From Bacteroidales bacterium (lineage in GTDB: Bacteria; Bacteroidota; Bacteroidia; Bacteroidales; UBA932), in the NCBI GenBank assembly GCA_029010575.1, contig JAQXKS010000066.1, positions 1 through 47,807 of the forward strand: 47,807 bases of DNA, read 5' to 3'. The translations under genes were made by a program, and so were the position numbers. Shown here one piece after another: positions 18,577 to 29,867 of the stretch; position 1 is the stretch's first letter, and every line of letters starts with the position of its first letter. The notes below the pieces were generated by a model, which ran no database searches, was not told the origin of the DNA, and saw only the letters and a list, made by a program, of their open reading frames with translations.

Positions 18577-19702
18577 TGAAGAATTCTTTGATAGCAGAGA
18601 CAATATATTCAAGTTCCTCTTCACTCAATTCAGTATGCATCGGCAGGGAAAGGACTTGCCGACACAGCATCGAAGCATTATCAAGAGGTTCCGCAACCCT
18701 TGAGACAGAGGCAAATGCCTCCTGTCTGTCAAGCGTAAGCGGGTAGTAAACCATAGAAGGAATTCCTTTCGAGGCAAGGTACTCCTTGAGAGAGTCCCTC
18801 ATATCCTCCAGCACTCTCAATGTGTACTGATGATACACATGGCTGCCTGATGGAGACTCCTTAGGTATAATAATCTGAGGAATATCCGACAGATGCATAT
18901 CATAATAGGAAGCCGCATGACGCCTTCTCTGTATGTATTCATCCAGATGTCTTAGTTTCACATTCAGGACAGCAGCCTGAATGGAATCGAGACGTGAATT
19001 GCACCCGGTCACAGTATGCACATATTTCTTCTGCTGACCATGGTTTGCTATCATTGCAGCCTTGCGGGCAAGCTCATCATTGTCTGTATAGAGCGCCCCA
19101 CCATCACCGTAACAGCCGAGATTCTTTGAGGGGAAAAACGATGTACAGCCAAAATCTCCGAAACATCCCGCACTCACCACTCTCGAATCACTGCAGGTGA
19201 TACGTCCCCCTATCGACTGCGCATTATCCTCTATGACGAAAAGATTCTCCCTCCTTGCCACCTGCATGATAGCCTCCATATCACAACAGCGTCCGTACAG
19301 ATGCACTGGAATGATTGCCTTAGTTTTAGGAGAAAGGGCCTTTTCAATATTGGCGGCCGTAATCTCAAAGGACTCAGCATCGACATCTGTCATCACCGGA
19401 GTAAGTCCCAAAAGTGAAATCACCTCAGCAGATGCAATATATGTAAAAGAGGGTACGATTACCTCATCTCCCGGTTTGAGCCCGAGCGCCATAAGCGCAA
19501 TCTGCAGAGCATCTGTACCATTGGCACAAGTAATTACATGTTTGACCCCCAAATATCCGGCCAATGCATCCGCAAACTCCTTGACCTGAGGTCCATTAAT
19601 AAACGCAGAGGAGTCCAGGACATCGGCAATGGCCCTGTCAAAACTCTCCTTGTCTCGATAATATTGACCCTTAAGGTCGACCATCTGTATCTTCTTTTCC
19701 AT
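18563..19702 (-). CDS. wbpE: DegT/DnrJ/EryC1 aminotransferase, WbpE/WlbC-like
   Basis: 379 residues from ATG 19702, chosen because GGAGGT lies four bases upstream; an ATG at 19714 is also in frame. PLP-enzyme landmarks: [11 protein letters not shown] near 60, [11 protein letters not shown] and [17 protein letters not shown] with K193 as the Schiff-base lysine. DegT enzymes next to a WlbA-type oxidase and a WbpD-type acetyltransferase transfer an amino group from glutamate to UDP-3-keto-GlcNAcA. The three genes together specify a 2,3-diamino-uronic acid. The SD overlaps the stop of the wlbA-like gene, so translation is likely coupled. Confidence 0.85.
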   Translation of the reverse strand: MEKKIQMVDLKGQYYRDKESFDRAIADVLDSSAFINGPQVKEFADALAGYLGVKHVITCANGTDALQIALMALGLKPGDEVIVPSFTYIASAEVISLLGLTPVMTDVDAESFEITAANIEKALSPKTKAIIPVHLYGRCCDMEAIMQVARRENLFVIEDNAQSIGGRITCSDSRVVSAGCFGDFGCTSFFPSKNLGCYGDGGALYTDNDELARKAAMIANHGQQKKYVHTVTGCNSRLDSIQAAVLNVKLRHLDEYIQRRRHAASYYDMHLSDIPQIIIPKESPSGSHVYHQYTLRVLEDMRDSLKEYLASKGIPSMVYYPLTLDRQEAFASVSRVAEPLDNASMLCRQVLSLPMHTELSEEELEYIVSAIKEFFNGKR

Positions 19703-19704
19703 AA

Positions 19705-21590
<1,886 letters not shown>

Positions 21591-22912
21591 ATTAAGTCCC
21601 TTACGATACCTCAGATAGAACATAACCCCGGCTGAAGTAAGGCCCAGAGGGAACGAGAACCATATACCGACAAGTCCCCATCCGCATACAAAACCGAAAA
21701 AGTAAGCCGATGGGAGACTTATGACGAAGTATGCTATAAATGCATACATTGGAACCCTTTTGACATCATTTATTCCCCTGAGGGCATTCGAATAGTTACA
21801 CTGCAGACCATCTCCGAACTGATACAGTACAAAGGGCAGCACCAAAGAGGCCACCATCACCCCTACCTCTTGGCTGTCACTGAAAAAACCGCCTATGTAG
21901 TCCTTCAGCAGAACAAGAGTCAATGATGCGCACAGAGCCATCACCATGATAATTCTGAACCCTGCACTCACATACCTCTCCACATTACGGAACTCTCCCC
22001 TGCCACAACAATTACTTGCAACCACAGCCACAGCCGCTGCCATTCCATAATAGAGCATATATCCTAACTGCCCCACGGTCAGCATAACCTGATGAGAGGC
22101 CAGAGACACAGTTCCTAACCATCCTACCATAATGGTACTCAAGTTAAAGGAGGCTGTCTCCATACCCATCTGCAGTCCTACCGGCATACCGGTTTTGAAC
22201 AGAGTGCGCATAGAGGGAATATCGGCAGCACTGGAGTTGAACCCCTCCTTGAATGGTGCATAATATTTTTTTGTCATGAAAACAACAATAAGGGCAACAG
22301 CCATCAGAACCCTGCTGACAAGCGTTGCAACCCCAGCGCCTATAAGTCCCATCTCAGGAAAACCTACATTTCCATAAATGAGCACCCAATTAAGGAATAC
22401 ATTTATACAGTTTCCTGCCAGCAGGAAAACCATCGGTGTAACACTATCTGTAACACCCTCCAAAAACTGTTTGAATGTACTGAATATCAGAATAAACGGA
22501 ATACTGATGAGCAATACTGCATAGTAAGGCCTTATCAAGTGCAATAGTTCCTGAGGCTGTCTCATCAGATGGATATTCAGGTAGAATATGTACATTATCC
22601 CTATAAGTACAAAAGAGAGAATAATGTTCAGAACCATCGAATTTTTAAGATCCCTCCCTGCCCCGTGCAGATCACCCCGGCCAAAATTACCACCCACCAC
22701 AGGTGTAAGACCATAAGAGAAGCCTGTCGAGAAGATTATGGCCAGATTGAAAATATTGTTCACAAAACCTGCGGCACCCAGTTCCATCGTACCATAGTGG
22801 CCTATCATCATGGTATCGGCAAAACTCAGGAATATGATTCCGAGCTGTCCCACCATAATAGGCAATCCAAGTTTGAATAGATCTCTATATGTTTTCCATT
22901 TCATATCGGTGC

Positions 22913-22920
22913 CAAAGATA
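22913..22920 (-). promoter_or_regulatory. -7 box just upstream of the MATE gene
   Basis: The minus strand reads TATCTTTG followed by G, eight bases before the ATG at 22904. The leader would be only a few bases. Confidence 0.5.
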
Positions 22921-22930
22921 ACAAGAATTC

Positions 22931-22969
22931 AAAAAAAAGAGCCGCCCTGTCCCAGGGAAGCCCTTTTTT
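22931..22969 (-). terminator. Hairpin with A-tract and T-tract, probably bidirectional
   Basis: CCCTG-TCC-CAGGG (22945-22957) is extended by imperfect outer pairing of AAAAAG..GC with GC..CTTTTT. On the minus strand it is followed by eight T. It lies about 70 bases after the nucleotide-sugar dehydrogenase stop (23037) and before the MATE promoter. Confidence 0.6.
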
Positions 22970-23036
22970 CAATTAACCTAAAACTTAACCTATGAAAAAA
23001 CTATCTGTCTTAAGGTTTTGCAAATGCTGTGCCAAA

Positions 23037-24326
23037 CTAAAGACGCATGGAAACAATTTCTCTCGGAAAGGCACCCTTTACATCGTAGATAACACCTCTG
23101 TCAGATATCATCGACTTCAGGTCAAGGGTATGGAAGACGGTGTGGTTTACACAAAGCACTATAGCATCATACTTTTTAGAATCCTCATTTGGGAGAGAGT
23201 TCACCACCTTGACTCCATATTCAGCCATTGCATCCTCACTATCTACCCATGGATCACAGACTGTGATATTGTCTGTAAAGGAGGTGAGATAGTTGTAAAT
23301 GTTCACCACCTTGGTATTTCTGATATCTGGACAATTCTCCTTGAAGGTAAAACCGAGAATGAGGATTGAGGAATCCTTGACACGGTTTCCATTGAGGGTC
23401 ATGCTATTAACCACCTGGGAGGCGACATAGTTTCCCATCGCATCGTTTACACGGCGGGACTCTGTCATGATTCTGGGTAGAATGCCATGAAACTGAGCCT
23501 TCTGTATCAGATAGTATGGATCGACACTGATGCAGTGTCCGCCTACCAGCCCCGGACGGAACGGAAGGAAATTCCACTTGGTACCCGCCGCTTCCAACAC
23601 ATCCAAAGTGTCTATTCCGAGAGCGTTCATTATCATTGCCACCTCATTCATAAAGGCGATATTAACATCCCTTTGGGAATTTTCGATAATCTTGGCAGCC
23701 TCTGCCACTTTTATTGAAGAGGCCTTGAAGGTGCCGTTGAGAAGGACCGAATTGTAGACATTGTCGATAAATTCGGCTACCTCAGGGGTGGAGCCGGAGG
23801 TGATCTTCAGAATATGGGCCACTGTGTGCTCTTTGTCTCCCGGATTGATTCTTTCGGGAGAGTAGCCTAGGAAAAAGTCTTTGTTCAGTGTAAGCGAGCT
23901 GTACTTCTCAAGAATAGGAGCACACACCTCCTCTGTAACTCCGGGATAGACTGTAGATTCATAAACTACAATATCACCTTCGGAAAGGACACCGCCCACA
24001 GTTTCACTTGCCTTTTCAAGTGGCCTCAAATCGGGATAATTGTTCTCATTGACAGGAGTAGGAACCGTCACGATATAGAAGTTGCACGGTCTCAGATCCT
24101 CAATGTTGCATGTACAGAGCATTCCTGAATCCAATGCGCTCCTTATCTCCGGTGAAGAGACTTCCAGAGTGGAGTCTTCAGCTCTGTTAAGGGCTTCGAC
24201 CCTTGAACTGTTGATGTCAAATGCCACAACAGGGTACTTCCTGGAGAATAGGCATGCCAAAGGAAAACCGACATATCCGAGTCCTATGACACCGATTCTC
24301 ACATCTTTAATATCTCTTTTCTTCAT
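23037..24326 (-). CDS. UDP-N-acetylhexosamine 6-dehydrogenase (WbpO/TviB-like)
   Basis: 429 residues. The NAD site is GVIGLGYVGFPLA (GxGxxG at 15-20). The middle part shows TVPTPVNENNYPDL, YESTVYPGVTEEV and GYSPERINPGD, the pattern of the WbpO/TviB/WecC group. The catalytic cysteine is C265 in GGHCISVDPYYL. The enzyme oxidises C6 of UDP-GlcNAc or UDP-GalNAc twice to the uronic acid, which is the substrate of WlbA. It overlaps the nitroreductase gene by four bases at its start and is followed by a hairpin terminator. Whether it makes the GlcNAcA or the GalNAcA form cannot be told. Confidence 0.87.
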   Translation of the reverse strand: MKKRDIKDVRIGVIGLGYVGFPLACLFSRKYPVVAFDINSSRVEALNRAEDSTLEVSSPEIRSALDSGMLCTCNIEDLRPCNFYIVTVPTPVNENNYPDLRPLEKASETVGGVLSEGDIVVYESTVYPGVTEEVCAPILEKYSSLTLNKDFFLGYSPERINPGDKEHTVAHILKITSGSTPEVAEFIDNVYNSVLLNGTFKASSIKVAEAAKIIENSQRDVNIAFMNEVAMIMNALGIDTLDVLEAAGTKWNFLPFRPGLVGGHCISVDPYYLIQKAQFHGILPRIMTESRRVNDAMGNYVASQVVNSMTLNGNRVKDSSILILGFTFKENCPDIRNTKVVNIYNYLTSFTDNITVCDPWVDSEDAMAEYGVKVVNSLPNEDSKKYDAIVLCVNHTVFHTLDLKSMISDRGVIYDVKGAFPREIVSMRL

Positions 24327-24895
24327 ATATTGATTATTAATTCATCCAAACTTCTTTTTGGAACATGATGGACATCGTTTTCATCCCTATAATATTTGAA
24401 GTTGTTTTCTTTCATCTCTTCAAGCACTACTGTCTCGTCCGGCTTGCCCAGTGCCAGAACCATGACTATTTTCAAATGCTCAGGTAATTCGAGAGCTTCA
24501 GAGATTCTCTCCCTTTTAATAGAGGCAATCATACACCCGCCCCAGCCCAGTTCCACAGCCCTGAGCATCATACTCTGGGCAACGATACCGTCATTGCAGA
24601 AATAAGAAGGAGAGATGGATGTATCGTGTAGGATGACAATGTAACCGGTGGGTCTCTCCTTTTCAGAGGGACCTTCCCATTGAGTGAGGAACGCTGCCCA
24701 TGTCAGCTCTCTGAAGATTACAGAGTTGGTGGAATCATCACAGCTAATAAAAAACTTCAATGGCTGGATATTCATTCCTGACGGGCACAAGCGCGCCGCA
24801 TCCACTATCTTCAGTAGGTCTTCACGGGTAATCCTTTCATCCTGCCTGAACCGTCTGTAGCTTCTGTTGCGAAGGAGTGCTTCTGAAACATCCAT
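24323..24895 (-). CDS. Nitroreductase family protein
   Basis: 190 residues. The start SEALLRNRSYRRF with the following DAARLCPSGMNIQPLKF is the FMN-binding N-terminal pattern of nitroreductases (R-x-S-x-R). The DGIVAQSMMLRAVELGWGGC segment, the VMVLALGKPDE strand and the HHVPKR tail are also typical. These homodimeric flavoproteins use NAD(P)H to reduce quinones, nitro compounds or flavins. It lies between the cyclophilin gene (7-base gap) and the sugar dehydrogenase (4-base overlap) and is clearly in that operon. The substrate is unknown. Confidence 0.85.
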   Translation of the reverse strand: MDVSEALLRNRSYRRFRQDERITREDLLKIVDAARLCPSGMNIQPLKFFISCDDSTNSVIFRELTWAAFLTQWEGPSEKERPTGYIVILHDTSISPSYFCNDGIVAQSMMLRAVELGWGGCMIASIKRERISEALELPEHLKIVMVLALGKPDETVVLEEMKENNFKYYRDENDVHHVPKRSLDELIINI

Positions 24896-24902
24896 AGCGG
24901 GG

Positions 24903-25571
24903 TCAGATTATTTCATTTATTGAGATAATGCGAATATCTTTACGTGGTCTGTTCCTCTGGTCTACTGCAGTGGCCGCAATCTTGTCGATAACTTCGAAAC
25001 CCGAGAGTGTCTCACCGAATACAGTGTACTGACCGTCAAGATGTTTGCAGTGCTCTGGATTATGTACTATATAAAACTGAGAGCCTGAAGATTCGCGTTC
25101 AGGGTTGACATAGTCTCCCATTCTGGCAGCAGCCACTGCTCCCTTCTTGTGTGTGAGTCCTTCACGAAATTCTGCAGGAATGGTATATCCGGGGTCACCT
25201 TCTCCATATCTGTCAGCATTGAGGGTGTCGCGTGTCAGGGGGTCTCCTGTCTGAATCATAAAATTATATATGACCCTGTGAAAAAGAAGGCTATCGTAAA
25301 AATGCTGTGCGACAAGTTTTCTGAAGTTATCCCTGTGCAGGGGGGTCTCTTTGTAAAGCATTATTACTATTGTTCCCTCAGTAGTGTTGATTTCGAATAT
25401 AGGCTCTTCGTATGAAGATGTTTTTGATGTTGTTGTATCCATGGTTGATAATATATTTTTTGTCGAGTCACTATCCTGATTATCAGAACTTTTAGATGTA
25501 TTCCTACAGCCACATGATGCAGTCACAAGTGTGGTGATGACTAAAAATGAAAATAAAATATTGCAATTCAT
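24903..25571 (-). CDS. Cyclophilin-type peptidyl-prolyl isomerase, lipoprotein
   Basis: 222 residues. The N-terminus MNCNILFSFLVITTLVTASC is a lipoprotein-like signal with the cysteine at 20, followed by a serine-rich linker. The cyclophilin domain begins near 58 and shows RDNFRKLVAQHFYDSLLFHR (R of the active site), FMIQTGDP, SGSQFYIVH and LDGQYTVFGE. It should assist protein folding in the periplasm. First gene of the operon with nitroreductase and sugar dehydrogenase; its promoter diverges from that of the patatin gene. Confidence 0.9.
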   Translation of the reverse strand: MNCNILFSFLVITTLVTASCGCRNTSKSSDNQDSDSTKNILSTMDTTTSKTSSYEEPIFEINTTEGTIVIMLYKETPLHRDNFRKLVAQHFYDSLLFHRVIYNFMIQTGDPLTRDTLNADRYGEGDPGYTIPAEFREGLTHKKGAVAAARMGDYVNPERESSGSQFYIVHNPEHCKHLDGQYTVFGETLSGFEVIDKIAATAVDQRNRPRKDIRIISINEII

Positions 25572-25585
25572 ACCTGACTTTTACT

Positions 25586-25593
25586 TATCTTTG
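25586..25593 (+). promoter_or_regulatory. -7 box of the patatin-led operon
   Basis: TATCTTTG (TAnnTTTG) lies 20 bases before the GTG start at 25614. Confidence 0.5.
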
Positions 25594-25604
25594 GTTAATT
25601 TTTT

Positions 25605-25613
25605 GCAAATATA
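25605..25613 (-). promoter_or_regulatory. -7 box of the cyclophilin operon
   Basis: The minus strand reads TATATTTGC (TAnnTTTGC), ending 33 bases before the ATG at 25571. It interleaves with the divergent plus-strand box in a 42-base interval. Confidence 0.55.
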
Positions 25614-27929
25614 GTGAAAAAATATCTTTCTTATTTGATTTTTTTATTTCTGTCTGTCCAATGGACATGTGCACAGAGTGTGGGACTGGTTCTTAGCGGA
25701 GGCGGTGCCAAGGGACTTTCACATATCGGCGTGATCAAGGCGTTGGAGGAAAATGAGATTCCTATAGACTACATAGCGGGAACCTCCATCGGTTCCATCG
25801 TAGGAGGTTTCTACTCCATCGGTCTCTCTCCTGATGACATGATAACACTCTTCAAATCAAAAGATTTCGAGTCATGGTACAAGGGTTACGGCAAGAGAGA
25901 GTTCTACTCTTACCTCTACGAAGGCTACCCTACTCCGGCCATGCTGACGCTCAACATGGGGTGGAAGAAAGGACCTGACGGTGGTCCGAAAATGAAACTC
26001 CCCACCAGCATTGTCTCCCCCTTCCCAATGGACCTTGCGGTAATGCAACTCTTCTCAAATGCATCGGCTGCAGCGGAATATGATTTTGAAAACCTTATGG
26101 TACCGTTCTTCTGCCTCTCCTCCGATGTTCAGAAAAAAAGTTCGTATGTGGCCCGCAAAGGAGACCTTGGATCTGCCATAAGAGCATCCATGACATTTCC
26201 CGCCTATTTCAAGCCCATCATGATAGACTCTGTCCTTCTGTTTGACGGAGGGTTCTACAACAATTTCCCGTGGGAACAGATGGTCGAGTTCTACAACCCC
26301 GATGTCCTTATCGGAGCCAAATGTGTAAAGGGCGATAAGATGATTGTCGACCAGGATGATGTTTACAAACAGGTGGAAATGATGATGACAGTGGATACAG
26401 ACTACGATATTCCGGAAGAGAATGGTGTGCTGATATCCGGAGTCTACGACTACTCATTGCTGGAATTCGACAAGGTAGACGAACTTGTGAAGAAGGGCTA
26501 TGACAACGCAATGGCCCAAATGGACAGAATAAAGGAGATGGTAACATCCAGAAGATCCTTAGAAGAGGTTACACAGAAAAGAATAGCATTCAGACAAAAA
26601 TGCCCCGATCTGGTATTTGACAGCATCTGTGTCGAGGGAGATCTGAGCCAGGCACAGAAGAGATTCATTTCCGGAACTATCTCTGACAAGAGAGATACAT
26701 TTACGTTCGCACAGGCGGAGAAGGGTTATTACAGACTTCTCTCCACCAAGACTATCCATTCAATCTACCCTACTGCTAAACTGAATGCAGACTCGCTCTT
26801 CACTCTGCATCTGGCCACCACTCCTAAGAATTTTTTGACTTTTTCACTTGGAGGCAATATCTCCTCCTCATCGCTGATGCAGGGCTATTTAGGAGTATCG
26901 CATACCCACTTTTCCGCCCACCCGTGGAATGCAGCCGTCAACCTCGACATTGGAAGGTTCTTCACCGGACTCGGACTCTACTTCAGGCAGCATATAGGCA
27001 TAAAGCCTCTCTTCCTTTATGAAGTGATGATAAATATTCACCAGTTCGATTACCTTACAAGCAGCCAGAACATTCTCCTCAACTACTCCCTTGCCGGCAA
27101 TATCAGAGAGAGGGAATACTACTGCACAGTCAACGCTGGTACCCCGGTATGGTACGATAAGAGCATACTCTTAGAGTTCGGAATGTCGGCCGGTATAAAC
27201 AAATACAGATATTTTCCCACCGACAGCTATACCAAATACGATACCCCGGACAACACCCTTATCGCTTATCTGACACCCCGCGTAAAGATAGCGCAGACCA
27301 CTTTGAATTACAACAACTACCCCACTTTTGGAAAGAAAAGATACATCGAAGCAAGGTATGTCTATGGCAAAGAGAAACACATCGACGGTTCGATATTCGA
27401 AAACGAGGAAGATCTCTTCTCGCCTCAGCTACACAGTTTCTTCACATTCAGAGCGCGGTTCGAGGACTATTACGACATATCGAAATGGTTCTCCTTAGGT
27501 TATATAGCAGAGATTGTCCTTTCGTCCTACTATCAGATGAACGACTACATCTCCACCATGCTGATTACCCCCGCTTTCCAACCCACAGTCCATTCAAAGA
27601 CCCTGATGATAGGAGGATACAGAGCCCCCAACTATCTGGCTGCCGGCATTTATCCTATCTTTAAAATAAACGAATCCCTCTATTTTCACCTTTGTGCCGC
27701 CTATTTTCAGCCCTATAAATCGATCAATATGGGTCCCTCAGGCTCTCTGGTCTATTCAGAACCTTTCAGCAGGGGCGGATTCCTTGGAAACGCCTCATTC
27801 GTATGGCAGTCTCCTATCGGACCGATCTCTTTAGGCTGCTCATATTATGAAAAGGCAGAGGGAGTAAAGTGGTACCCTTCATTCAATATCGGGTTCCTGA
27901 TATTCAGAGAGCACGGTTTGGTAAATTGA
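25614..27929 (+). CDS. Patatin-like phospholipase with C-terminal outer-membrane barrel (type Vd-like)
   Basis: 771 residues, GTG start. A signal peptide ends at WTCA-QS (about 20). The patatin domain has GGGAKG (29-34, oxyanion hole), nucleophile GTSIG with S58, and D211 in FDGGFYNNFP, giving an intact Ser-Asp dyad. After a POTRA-like stretch (about 325-395) the C-terminal half alternates short hydrophobic strands rich in aromatics, as in Omp85/BamA-type barrels, ending FNIGFLIFREHGLVN. This matches PlpD/type Vd autotransporters that display a lipase at the surface. First gene in a run of seven same-strand genes; the flippase starts four bases later. Confidence 0.88.
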   Translation: MKKYLSYLIFLFLSVQWTCAQSVGLVLSGGGAKGLSHIGVIKALEENEIPIDYIAGTSIGSIVGGFYSIGLSPDDMITLFKSKDFESWYKGYGKREFYSYLYEGYPTPAMLTLNMGWKKGPDGGPKMKLPTSIVSPFPMDLAVMQLFSNASAAAEYDFENLMVPFFCLSSDVQKKSSYVARKGDLGSAIRASMTFPAYFKPIMIDSVLLFDGGFYNNFPWEQMVEFYNPDVLIGAKCVKGDKMIVDQDDVYKQVEMMMTVDTDYDIPEENGVLISGVYDYSLLEFDKVDELVKKGYDNAMAQMDRIKEMVTSRRSLEEVTQKRIAFRQKCPDLVFDSICVEGDLSQAQKRFISGTISDKRDTFTFAQAEKGYYRLLSTKTIHSIYPTAKLNADSLFTLHLATTPKNFLTFSLGGNISSSSLMQGYLGVSHTHFSAHPWNAAVNLDIGRFFTGLGLYFRQHIGIKPLFLYEVMINIHQFDYLTSSQNILLNYSLAGNIREREYYCTVNAGTPVWYDKSILLEFGMSAGINKYRYFPTDSYTKYDTPDNTLIAYLTPRVKIAQTTLNYNNYPTFGKKRYIEARYVYGKEKHIDGSIFENEEDLFSPQLHSFFTFRARFEDYYDISKWFSLGYIAEIVLSSYYQMNDYISTMLITPAFQPTVHSKTLMIGGYRAPNYLAAGIYPIFKINESLYFHLCAAYFQPYKSINMGPSGSLVYSEPFSRGGFLGNASFVWQSPIGPISLGCSYYEKAEGVKWYPSFNIGFLIFREHGLVN

Positions 27930-27933
27930 TTTT

Positions 27934-29418
27934 ATGGAACTTAAATCTGTTGTTAAAAAACTTGCATCCGAAACGGCTATATACGGTCTCAGTACTATTC
28001 TTGCCCGTTTTATCAACTTCCTGTTTCTGCCCCTTTATACATACCACCTGACGACTGCCGACTATGGTGTACTGACGGAGTTTATGGCATACATTGCCGT
28101 ATTTCAGGTAATGCTGACAATGGGCCTTGAAACCGGCTGTTTCAGATATGCCAACAAGGATGGGTACAACCCGTCAATGGTCTTTTCCGGTGCCCTATCA
28201 ATGGTGGGAGGTGTCGGCCTCCTGTTTATGGTACTCTTGTCGGCATTTTCCGGACCTCTTGCCAAGGGAATGGGTTACGAAGGATTCGAGAACTGCTATT
28301 ATTATATAGGTGCAATTCTTCTGTCAGATTCACTGACCGCAATATTGTTTGCAAGACTAAGATACCAATACAAGGCGTGGAAATTTGCAATTTTCAAGAC
28401 GATAAAAATATTTACCGAAACCGGCTGCAATGTCCTGCTCTTTCTTTTCTTTCCCAAATATGCAGAAGCGCACCCCGATACATTTCTACTGGACTTGGTA
28501 AGTGCAACACCCGACTTCACATATCCTGTGTTCTCGATTCTCGTGAGCGCCGCAGTTGCCCTGCTTCTTTTTATCCCCGACATTATAAAGACCGGATTCT
28601 CCTTCGAGACAAAAACCATCAAGAGTCTTCTCAAATACTCCCTGCCTTTGATGATAGCCGGACTCCCCGGGGTAATGAATGATTTTCTGGACAGACTGCT
28701 ATTCAGATACTTCAATGTCGATGACACACTCTGGCGGTCGGATTTAGGAATCTACCAGGCAGCGGTGAAGGTCGCAGTGATAATGTCCCTCTTCGTCCAG
28801 ATGTTCCGCTTCGCCTCCGAGCCTTTCTTTTTCGCAAGAGCGGCCGACAAGGATATGAAGCGCATCTACTCTAAAGTAATGGAGTACTTCGTAATGTTCT
28901 GCATGTTGGTATTTCTTGGAATTGTATTCTATATAGACATAATACAGCTGATAGTTGGGCGTGATTTCAGGGCAGGAATGGAGATTGTGCCGATAATGCT
29001 CCTCTCGTACATGATGCTCGGAATGCTGTTCAACGTCTCGATGTGGTACAAACTCTCCGACAAATCGGGTTATGCCATCGTGATTACATCAGTAGGACTT
29101 GTCGTCACTGCAGTTGTCAACATCCTCTTCCTCCCCAAATACTCTTACCACGCGGCAGCCTGGGGACACTTCTTGAGCTACTTCACGATGCTGGTAATAA
29201 GTGCACTTTTAGGAAACAAGTACTATCCGATACCGTATTCATGGGGAAAGATAACGGCAATTATCCTCTTTGGCCTGGCTATACTGGGAGTTGCCATGCT
29301 GATACCCGCCACCCTGCCCACATGGCTGGTGTTTGTCATAAAGAGCCTGCTTATACTCATATATGTAGCGGTATTGGCATTTACAGAATATTATAAAAGA
29401 AAAAAAGTCAGAGTATGA
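27934..29418 (+). CDS. Oligosaccharide flippase (Wzx-like)
   Basis: 494 residues with about fourteen membrane segments. The start [20 protein letters not shown] with [20 protein letters not shown] is the polysaccharide_synt (Wzx/RfbX, MOP superfamily) N-terminal pattern. Such proteins flip lipid-linked oligosaccharides across the inner membrane. The stop overlaps the dut start (ATGATG). Its place beside murF and a patatin is typical of a conserved envelope cluster, so it may act on a core glycan rather than a strain-specific capsule; that is inference. Confidence 0.88.
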   Translation: MELKSVVKKLASETAIYGLSTILARFINFLFLPLYTYHLTTADYGVLTEFMAYIAVFQVMLTMGLETGCFRYANKDGYNPSMVFSGALSMVGGVGLLFMVLLSAFSGPLAKGMGYEGFENCYYYIGAILLSDSLTAILFARLRYQYKAWKFAIFKTIKIFTETGCNVLLFLFFPKYAEAHPDTFLLDLVSATPDFTYPVFSILVSAAVALLLFIPDIIKTGFSFETKTIKSLLKYSLPLMIAGLPGVMNDFLDRLLFRYFNVDDTLWRSDLGIYQAAVKVAVIMSLFVQMFRFASEPFFFARAADKDMKRIYSKVMEYFVMFCMLVFLGIVFYIDIIQLIVGRDFRAGMEIVPIMLLSYMMLGMLFNVSMWYKLSDKSGYAIVITSVGLVVTAVVNILFLPKYSYHAAAWGHFLSYFTMLVISALLGNKYYPIPYSWGKITAIILFGLAILGVAMLIPATLPTWLVFVIKSLLILIYVAVLAFTEYYKRKKVRV

Positions 29419-29861
29419 TGGAAAATTTGAAAATCAAAATCGTTAACACTTCGTCACTTCCTCTTCCCCAATACTCCACCTCTCTTTCAGCAGGGATGGA
29501 TCTGAGGGCAGATATTGAAGAGCCCCTCACCATTGCACCATTGGGAAGGGTACTTGTACCCACAGGAATCAGAATAGAACTTCCGGAGGGATATGAAGCC
29601 CAGATCAGACCCAGAAGCGGTCTTGCAGCCAAACATGGAGTAACAGTCCTCAACACCCCCGGTACGATCGACGCTGATTACAGGGGCGAGATAAAGGTGA
29701 TACTCGTAAATCTTTCAGATACCCCTTTTACGTTTCAAAGAGGTGAAAGGATTGCCCAGATGGTGATTTCGTCATACACACGTGCAGAATGGGTAGAAAC
29801 AGATGAGTTAGGTGAAAGCGCAAGAGGTGAAGGTGGATTTGGACATACAGGAGTAAAATAG
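29415..29861 (+). CDS. dut: dUTP diphosphatase
   Basis: 148 residues (147 if the second ATG at 29418 is used). All trimeric dUTPase motifs are visible: [12 protein letters not shown] (I), [11 protein letters not shown] (II), [17 protein letters not shown] (III, catalytic Asp), RIAQMVI (IV) and the C-terminal [11 protein letters not shown] (V). It hydrolyses dUTP to dUMP, limiting uracil in DNA and feeding dTMP synthesis. Overlaps the flippase stop and precedes murF by six bases. Confidence 0.97.
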   Translation: MMENLKIKIVNTSSLPLPQYSTSLSAGMDLRADIEEPLTIAPLGRVLVPTGIRIELPEGYEAQIRPRSGLAAKHGVTVLNTPGTIDADYRGEIKVILVNLSDTPFTFQRGERIAQMVISSYTRAEWVETDELGESARGEGGFGHTGVK

Positions 29862-29867
29862 CAAATT

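Noticed and set aside
22992..23369. 125-residue plus-strand ORF overlapping the sugar dehydrogenase
   Set aside because: Most of it is antisense to a well-supported dehydrogenase C-terminus; only its start region is reported as a possible remnant.
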